Part shown: one piece after another, positions 58,480 to 64,000 of the stretch
Position numbering within the stretch: the first letter of the stretch is position 1
How the letters are laid out: every line of letters begins with the position of its first letter
Assembly: GCA_950295325.1 (NCBI GenBank)
Contig: OX485804.1
Location: forward strand, 15,192,001 to 15,256,000
Source of the DNA: Polytrichum commune
Taxonomy: Eukaryota; Streptophyta; Polytrichopsida; Polytrichales; Polytrichaceae
Length of the DNA stretch: 64,000 nucleotides
Reading direction: 5' to 3'
Translations under genes and position numbers: made by a program
Notes under the pieces: model-generated
Databases searched by the model: none
Told to the model about the DNA's origin: nothing
What the model saw: the letters and a program-made list of their open reading frames with translations, nothing else

Positions 58480-61400
58480 CAAGGCTTTAATGTTGGACAA
58501 ATGAGAGATATGCTCATATGTGATAATTCTCTCTCTCTCTCTCCATATGTGAAGGCCAGTGCTTGAGGATTACAATTTCCAACACCTACCATCAGGTTGT
58601 GAGAGAAACATGACCCTTACAAGTTTGTTGTTTATTCCTCCTAAGTTAACTTCAATAGACTAATTCCTAGTCTTAGACCCCGATTTAGGTTTTGGGTTGG
58701 ATTAAAATAGCATTATGTGGGCCTTACAAAGTAGTCAACATTTCCACCCTCCCCAATGGTTAGATGTGGGCCTTCATTTTTGAGGATTTCTTTTACCATC
58801 ATGGTGTGCTAAAAATCCACCCCTATTAGGTTTATTGAATATTCATCCTAGATTAACCTCAACAAAACAAAAAAATGGATCTCTAACTCTAGACTAAGCT
58901 CTAATTTGTCAAAAATCAACAATTCATGGGTTCTACATATGTTTACCCTACTCATTGGTAGGTGTTGTGAATGGTTACCATTTTTGAGGTAATTTCAATT
59001 CATGCCAACTATCATGGCGTGGGGGGGATGCCATTAAAAAATGTCACTTCCAAGTTATTGATTTATTTCAATTGGGTCTCACCAAAGTAGATGGGGCCTT
59101 TGACTTCTATTTTGTAGTCACATCGTCTAAAAACAATTCAAATACAATGCTTTTGTGTGTTTCACCCTCTCGGGTTGATGTCATGAAATTATCACCCTTT
59201 TTGGGCTGAAAGCCCTCACCAATGCTATGTGCAGTGAAAACAAAGTTCGAACTATGTTATTTCAAGGATAATAATTCTTAACCTTCTATAGTGGTCAGGC
59301 CAAGCAATTTTGTTGAGGTATCTATTCCTAATCGGATTCGAAGAGGCACGTTGTCAACTGAAATCAATGACCATGCCATGGTTTGACCACTATATCCATA
59401 ATGGATACGCATCGCCCTACTATTGGTTGTAATAGGTTCCCAATACCTACCTCGCTACTAATGTGGTTGGGTAGGTTGGGCGCCTAATACATCTCATGAC
59501 ATGGTTCCTCACTTCCATTACCTAGTTCGCAAATAGCATTGGGGACCCCAAGTTAGCCTCATGGGATCAATGGGTGGAGAAAATCAACAACAATAATGTA
59601 TTTTTGGTTTAGTGTACCATTGAATTTGATGTGCTATGATTATTAGAGTGATATCTATGACTTGTCATTTAGTGATAAGTGTCTAACAACACCTTTTATG
59701 ATTGTTGCCCATTAATTGCAAATTCATTTACATAGATTAACAATGCACCATATTAAATCAAATTACAAGCATGTCGGGGGGGGGGGGGATGACCTAAATT
59801 TCAAATGTTGGGCTAGAAACCAATCACTTTAGAGGAGTTCTAGTGAGTCTCTCTATCTCCTTGAGGTATCATTGATAGTTTACTTCAAAGAATACCCATC
59901 TAGTTTTGTAAAACTTTGGAAACTAAGGACCTTGACCGGTTGTTTCAAAACTTCTTTATTGGTTGGTGGGGGGGGGGGGGGGGCAATAAGCTCTTACTAA
60001 ACTTCTTCTACCGCAAAATCGGTGGGGACCCAACTCAAAGAGGAAAGACATAAAGCCATGGTTGCATGCACCATGTAGCGATTTTTGCACGTGTTTGCTA
60101 GTCAAAGGTTTATCAAAATCAGTTGAGCTCTTCTAGCAACTTCCACGTGTTTTTATGTCCATGCATAGAATATTGAACATCCATTACCTTTTGATTTTCG
60201 TCCATGAACACACTGGTTTTGTCCCCACACACAATTTGAGTAGGTGGATGTCACACTGCTATTGTTGGACATAGCATCTACGTGACAATTTACTCAAAAA
60301 CCCAATGTGTGAAAATTAACTACTTTAGATGGTGTTGAAACCAACATCCCACCCAAAAACAAACACCTTAAAAGCTTGCACAACAAATACATATCGTTTT
60401 TGAGAATGTCCATCACCTGAACATTTATCTCGCATGCTTATTTTGAATCATCTATCAATAAATCTTTGAACCCTCATAACATTTGCAGACATAGTTCATA
60501 TAGAACATGCCTTGGTTCATTGGAATCCTTTGTCAATCGCTAAAGATTATTATTTAACAAAAAAAATCTAATTAATGCTATGCATTGCTGGAATTACCAA
60601 ATTGCTCATCATGTATTGAAATGAAATGAAATGAAATTGATCTTCCTGACCATGAAGTCAGAAGGCTTATGGGACTAATCCCAACATAGTTTCTGTCATT
60701 AGTCTTGAATGCACAAATTAAATATGGCCATGTCAAAGTTGGCAAAGCATTTCACCTCAGGGATCACATACATATAAATGTTCACACTCTACCAAGTAAT
60801 TACACACATTCAAGGTTGTAATGCTCCAATGTTTCAATGTTTTAGAATTGAGCAAAAACTCAAGGGATTGTGTCTTTTAAAACTTTGAGATGATTGAAAA
60901 TGGATTATTTGTGTGAAAACAATATTCTAATATTACAAAAATGCAAGTGTGGGTGGCAAGATTCAAACCTGTATTTTTTTTCCAGCCAACTTTGCTATCC
61001 ACATATTCTTGGAAGAGATGATGAAAATTTACACTTTCAAATAAAGATGATAAAGCTCACAGTGGGAGTGGGAAACATCAGAATCCACTCCCAACTTGCT
61101 CTTTCTTATTGAGACCCTATAGGGAACCAAATGGGAACATTGATCTACCACATACACCTAATATGATGATTATGAATCATTTTTGTAGTTTAATATTACA
61201 ACATTAAAATATTATTATTATGCAATACTGAAACGTTGAAAATTACGATGGGTAATTCATCCATGCGCAGTCCTCGAGGCTGCAACTTTTGCATCATCAT
61301 TTGTCACAACCATAATTATCTCGTGCATGCAAGACTAGTGACGGAAACTATGTTAGGGTCCCACTAAGCATATGAATTACTACAGCAGGCACCACCACAC

Positions 61401-61509
61401 TTGGTATGGTAAACTCGAGTCTCCACAAGCAAGGGAGCAACAGTGAGCGAGCCACATGCCACATGCATCATCACTAGACGTTAGATTCTTTAGCTCTGAG
61501 AAGACGCAA
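58480..61509. other. Intergenic with long G runs
   Basis: G runs of 13 (59776-59788) and 16 (59968-59983) occur. 59335-59460 is a diverged member of the GAGGCAC repeat family of the kinase locus. A GAAAT microsatellite lies near 60618-60637. The 72-codon frame at 60894-61112 has no recognisable domain. Confidence 0.4.
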
Positions 61510-61517
61510 CTTGAAAG

Positions 61518-61743
61518 CCAAGTCCAGGGAGAATTTTGGACATAGTCGGTCAAAATCCTAGCGTTTCCAACTCCAACCAGTTACATGTTACGATCTTCCG
61601 GTTTTCCTTCATTAATTTAGAGTATATTCCACAGATCCCTTCAAACTGATTGCTACTTTTCCGGAAGTCTTGAACTCCAACCGGTTATCTCTCAAACTCA
61701 ACCAGTTCATCTGTAACTAACAGTCGGCTCTCCCCGTTCACTG
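61518..61743. mobile_element. AACCGG-rich hAT MITE, family H1, copy 4, perfect 8-bp duplication
   Basis: 226 bp with ends CCAAGTCCAGGGAGA and TCTCCCCGTTCACTG, and the family interior (CCAACCAGTTACATGTTA, CAACCGGTTATCTCTCAAAC). Flanked by a perfect octamer CTTGAAAG at 61510-61517 and 61744-61751. It lies 35 kb from the other three copies. Confidence 0.88.
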
Positions 61744-61751
61744 CTTGAAAG

Positions 61752-62070
61752 TGAGCTTTGACGAGAATTTACTTTTTCTGCAATAAATACAAATAAGCTT
61801 GCCGTTGGGTGACATGGCCGCCTTCCTTTGCGGTGCTGTGACGTGCATTGACTTCTTAACTCCTGGGATTTGAGCATGAGGCGAATGAGACCTTGAGAAC
61901 AGTTAACTGAAATTATGAGTGGATCCCGCAGAACGTGCACAACGTGGTCCACCAGTCAGAGAATATAAATCACATATTCGAAGTTTATGAGAGAGAAAGA
62001 AAAAAAGGTGCTGAAGATTAGAAGCTAGTATGTGGGTGTTAATTGGTTACTTTTCTTAACTAGACATGTG
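61752..62070. other. Intergenic, nothing recognised
   Basis: No coding frame, RNA gene or repeat seen. Confidence 0.4.
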
Positions 62071-62072
62071 TA

Positions 62073-63185
62073 CAGTCTAACCTTGATAATGTCACCCTTG
62101 TTAATAGAACACCTTGATATTGTCACCTAAAAGTTTGAAACCGATTTTCATAGTGTAAAACTCCCTCGTTATTATCCCTATCACCCTTGATAATGTCACT
62201 ATTTTTTTTCAAAATCCGTAGTGTAAATGTGATAATATCAAGTATGGATGGATCGTATGGGTGGGCATGGGTTCGATATTATTGTTCATGGGTGAGCATG
62301 GGCTAAAGCAAAGCATATTGGGGGTCATTGAATGAGCTCTCATTCAATGCTTTCGGCATAGTGGGATGCCTTGTGTAATTTCAAATTAGATGATCAAACC
62401 ATTAGAAATTGTTGGAGAAAGTCCGCCATATTGCATGCAGAGTGGAATGCAGATATAAACAATCTTGATGAACGTATGAAGTCCAAAATGGAGGAAGCAA
62501 CTTTGGAATTGGGTAGACTCATCGCCGCATTAAATTTGGGTTTGGATGTTGAAGGCAAGCATGTAGAAAAGCTTTGTCCTTTGGAGTACATAAACATGGA
62601 AGGTGAAGATGATTTTGAGGTGGAATTTTCTACTGAGGAGCTTGTGCAACTAGTGCAAGATGGCGAACAAGTTCTTGATTCCATGGAAGTGGACCCATTG
62701 ATTGTTGATAGCAGTGATGATGAGTCTAAAGTAGTGAAGCTAAGCGATGCACAAAAATATGCTAAAGATGTTTTGAGTTTTATGGCTAGCCAAGGTTCTC
62801 AGATTTTCGGCACTCATGAGTTGTTAGAAATGGAAAAAATCCATGACAAACTCATTAGAATTGGTGTTGCACATTTAACATCAACAAAACAATGTGACAT
62901 TAGAAGCTTCTTTGTCTCTAGTGAGAGGTCTTTACCTGATCTCAATGACACATTATGATGTGCTCTTGTTGTTATTCACAATTTTGAATTGGATTTTACA
63001 TTCAAAAACATTGAAGTCTCGTATTTGTTATTTTAAAAAAAAATTGTAATTATATTTTGATTTTCTACATATTTTTTGATAATATCACATTATGCACAAA
63101 ATGTGACATTATCAAGTATGTCACACCTTGTTTATATCATACTTTTTGGTGAAACGGAGGGTGTGACATTATCAAGGTTAGGGTG
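62073..63185 (+). mobile_element. Pogo-like (Tc1/mariner superfamily) element, internally deleted, TA duplication
   Basis: 1113 bp flanked by TA (62071-62072 and 63186-63187). Terminal inverted repeats of 23 bp match at 21 positions: left CAGTCTAACCTTGATAATGT, right CACCCTAACCTTGATAATGT, both then CAC. Further copies of CTTGATAATGTCAC and its complement lie in both subterminal regions. Only the C-terminal part of a transposase remains, so it needs a helper transposase. The MITE at 31800-32156 shares its ends. Confidence 0.88.
62362..62958 (+). CDS. C-terminal fragment of a pogo/Tigger-type transposase with PIP box
   Basis: An open frame after TAG at 62359, starting WDALCNFK and running about 198 codons to TGA at 62956. 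QTIRNCWRKSAIL matches the conserved 'TI.NCWRKTGI' block at the end of the pogo/Tigger DDE_1 domain. An acidic region with DDFEVEF and DSSDDES follows. Near the C-terminus QCDIRSFF (62890-62913) fits the PCNA-interacting box Q-x-x-[ILM]-x-x-[FY]-[FY], as known for Drosophila pogo transposase. The helix-turn-helix and catalytic Asp residues are absent, removed by internal deletion. The frame has no ATG at its start; the first in-frame ATG is internal. No stop or frameshift occurs, suggesting recent decay. A functional product is not established. Confidence 0.72.
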   Translation, partial: WDALCNFKLDDQTIRNCWRKSAILHAEWNADINNLDERMKSKMEEATLELGRLIAALNLGLDVEGKHVEKLCPLEYINMEGEDDFEVEFSTEELVQLVQDGEQVLDSMEVDPLIVDSSDDESKVVKLSDAQKYAKDVLSFMASQGSQIFGTHELLEMEKIHDKLIRIGVAHLTSTKQCDIRSFFVSSERSLPDLNDTL

Positions 63186-63189
63186 TATT

Positions 63190-64000
63190 GGGATCAGTCT
63201 GTGGTTCATTGAAGATCAAACACCATAAAGAGATCGTTAAATAAGAGATCGGACTACGCCTTCATATCTTATTAACTACTCTAGCACACATAATTATAGT
63301 GAACATCCTATGTGACCTTATCCTCGGCACTTCCACCTTCACATACAATTCTTTTCTGGCCGTTGGATTGGGTCGGGAATCACCGTTTTCCGGTTAGCAA
63401 TTATGAATAACACACACAAATTACCATTTCAAGTCTCAGTATCTTTTTGCTTTCTTTCCTTTCGACCGAAGAGATCACACGTGTCCTCCGAGCTCTACTC
63501 TAGTGACCACTGAACTTAGAAGACTACCCATGTTTTGTGAGCACACTCCTATCTCACCGCAACATGTGTAATTTTGTGTCCGCTCTCAACCCTAAACCAC
63601 CCAAATACAGTAACAGGCGTCCAATTAAAACGAGCGACCACGTAAAGGCCCACGTAAGCTTCTTCGTACTCCCACATGCCCGAGTTGGCCACCATTGCCT
63701 TTTGCCGTGAACCGACTTGGACTGGCAGGTACTGTAAGTTAAAAACACAACCGACTTTGGACTGGCCGGCGTCAACGAGCCGAACTTAACTTAATTAAGG
63801 GTGGTCTGCGTGACAGAAGAAGCTTGGAAATTTATAATCGCCTGACATCAGAGGCGGATCATCACATCATAACTCCGCTTGTGAAGCTGTGCCGGCCTTG
63901 AAGTTGATGGAAGGAGAAGCACATTACAGTAGGAGTCGAACTTACTTAATTCAGTAGATGTAATTACTTGGGATTTGGGGAAGCAAGCTCGATCGATCCG
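63190..64000. other. Intergenic, GC rises toward the window end
   Basis: From about 63600 CpG and GC content rise and GACTTGGACTGGC/GACTTTGGACTGGC recurs (63713 and 63752). This could be the edge of a neighbouring gene or promoter. No reading frame is supported. Confidence 0.3.

Overview
This is nuclear DNA of a land plant with a large, gene-poor, repeat-rich genome. The evidence is a plant wall-associated-kinase-like receptor gene with GT-AG introns, a plant AP-5 mu subunit, a plant-type nuclear tRNA-Ser(GCT), and many decayed plant transposons. A seed-free vascular plant (fern or lycophyte) is my best guess, from low gene density, very old repeats and a Tc1-type DD34E transposon that is unusual for angiosperms. 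The lineage is inference.

Only three ordinary genes are clear, all between 41.5 and 54.7 kb: AP5M (minus strand, one uninterrupted 620-codon frame), a tRNA-Ser(GCT) diverging from it, and a WAK-like receptor kinase (minus strand) that I reconstruct as three exons, 709 codons. A decayed second tRNA-Ser lies 1.1 kb from the first, and decayed echoes of the kinase tail lie just downstream of the kinase.

The rest is transposon landscape. 0-11.5 kb: a hAT-type MITE, a broken Ty1/copia element, a BED/DUF659 hAT transposase remnant preceded by a palindromic-motif array, and a foldback element. 12.7-22.1 kb: a MITE family with a nested insertion, and a 6.5-kb structure bounded by about 620-bp inverted repeats that holds a nearly complete Tc1-like element with three in-frame TGA codons. 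22.6-28.9 kb: a CACTA-like MITE, a 113-bp minisatellite, three copies of an AACCGG-rich hAT MITE, and a SINE-like pair. 31.8-39 kb: a pogo-type MITE, more MITE copies, a broken LINE, and a hAT MITE nested inside a CACTA-like MITE. 46-64 kb: two long hairpins, a fourth AACCGG MITE with a perfect target duplication, and a pogo-like element with perfect TA duplications that keeps an open C-terminal transposase frame ending in a PCNA-binding (PIP-box) motif.

Functionally, AP5M serves endosomal trafficking and the receptor kinase senses the cell wall at the plasma membrane. I see no operon-like or pathway link between them. The most unusual material is in the DNA transposons and foldback structures, where several target-site duplications can be read directly. 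I found no complete new multi-gene system.
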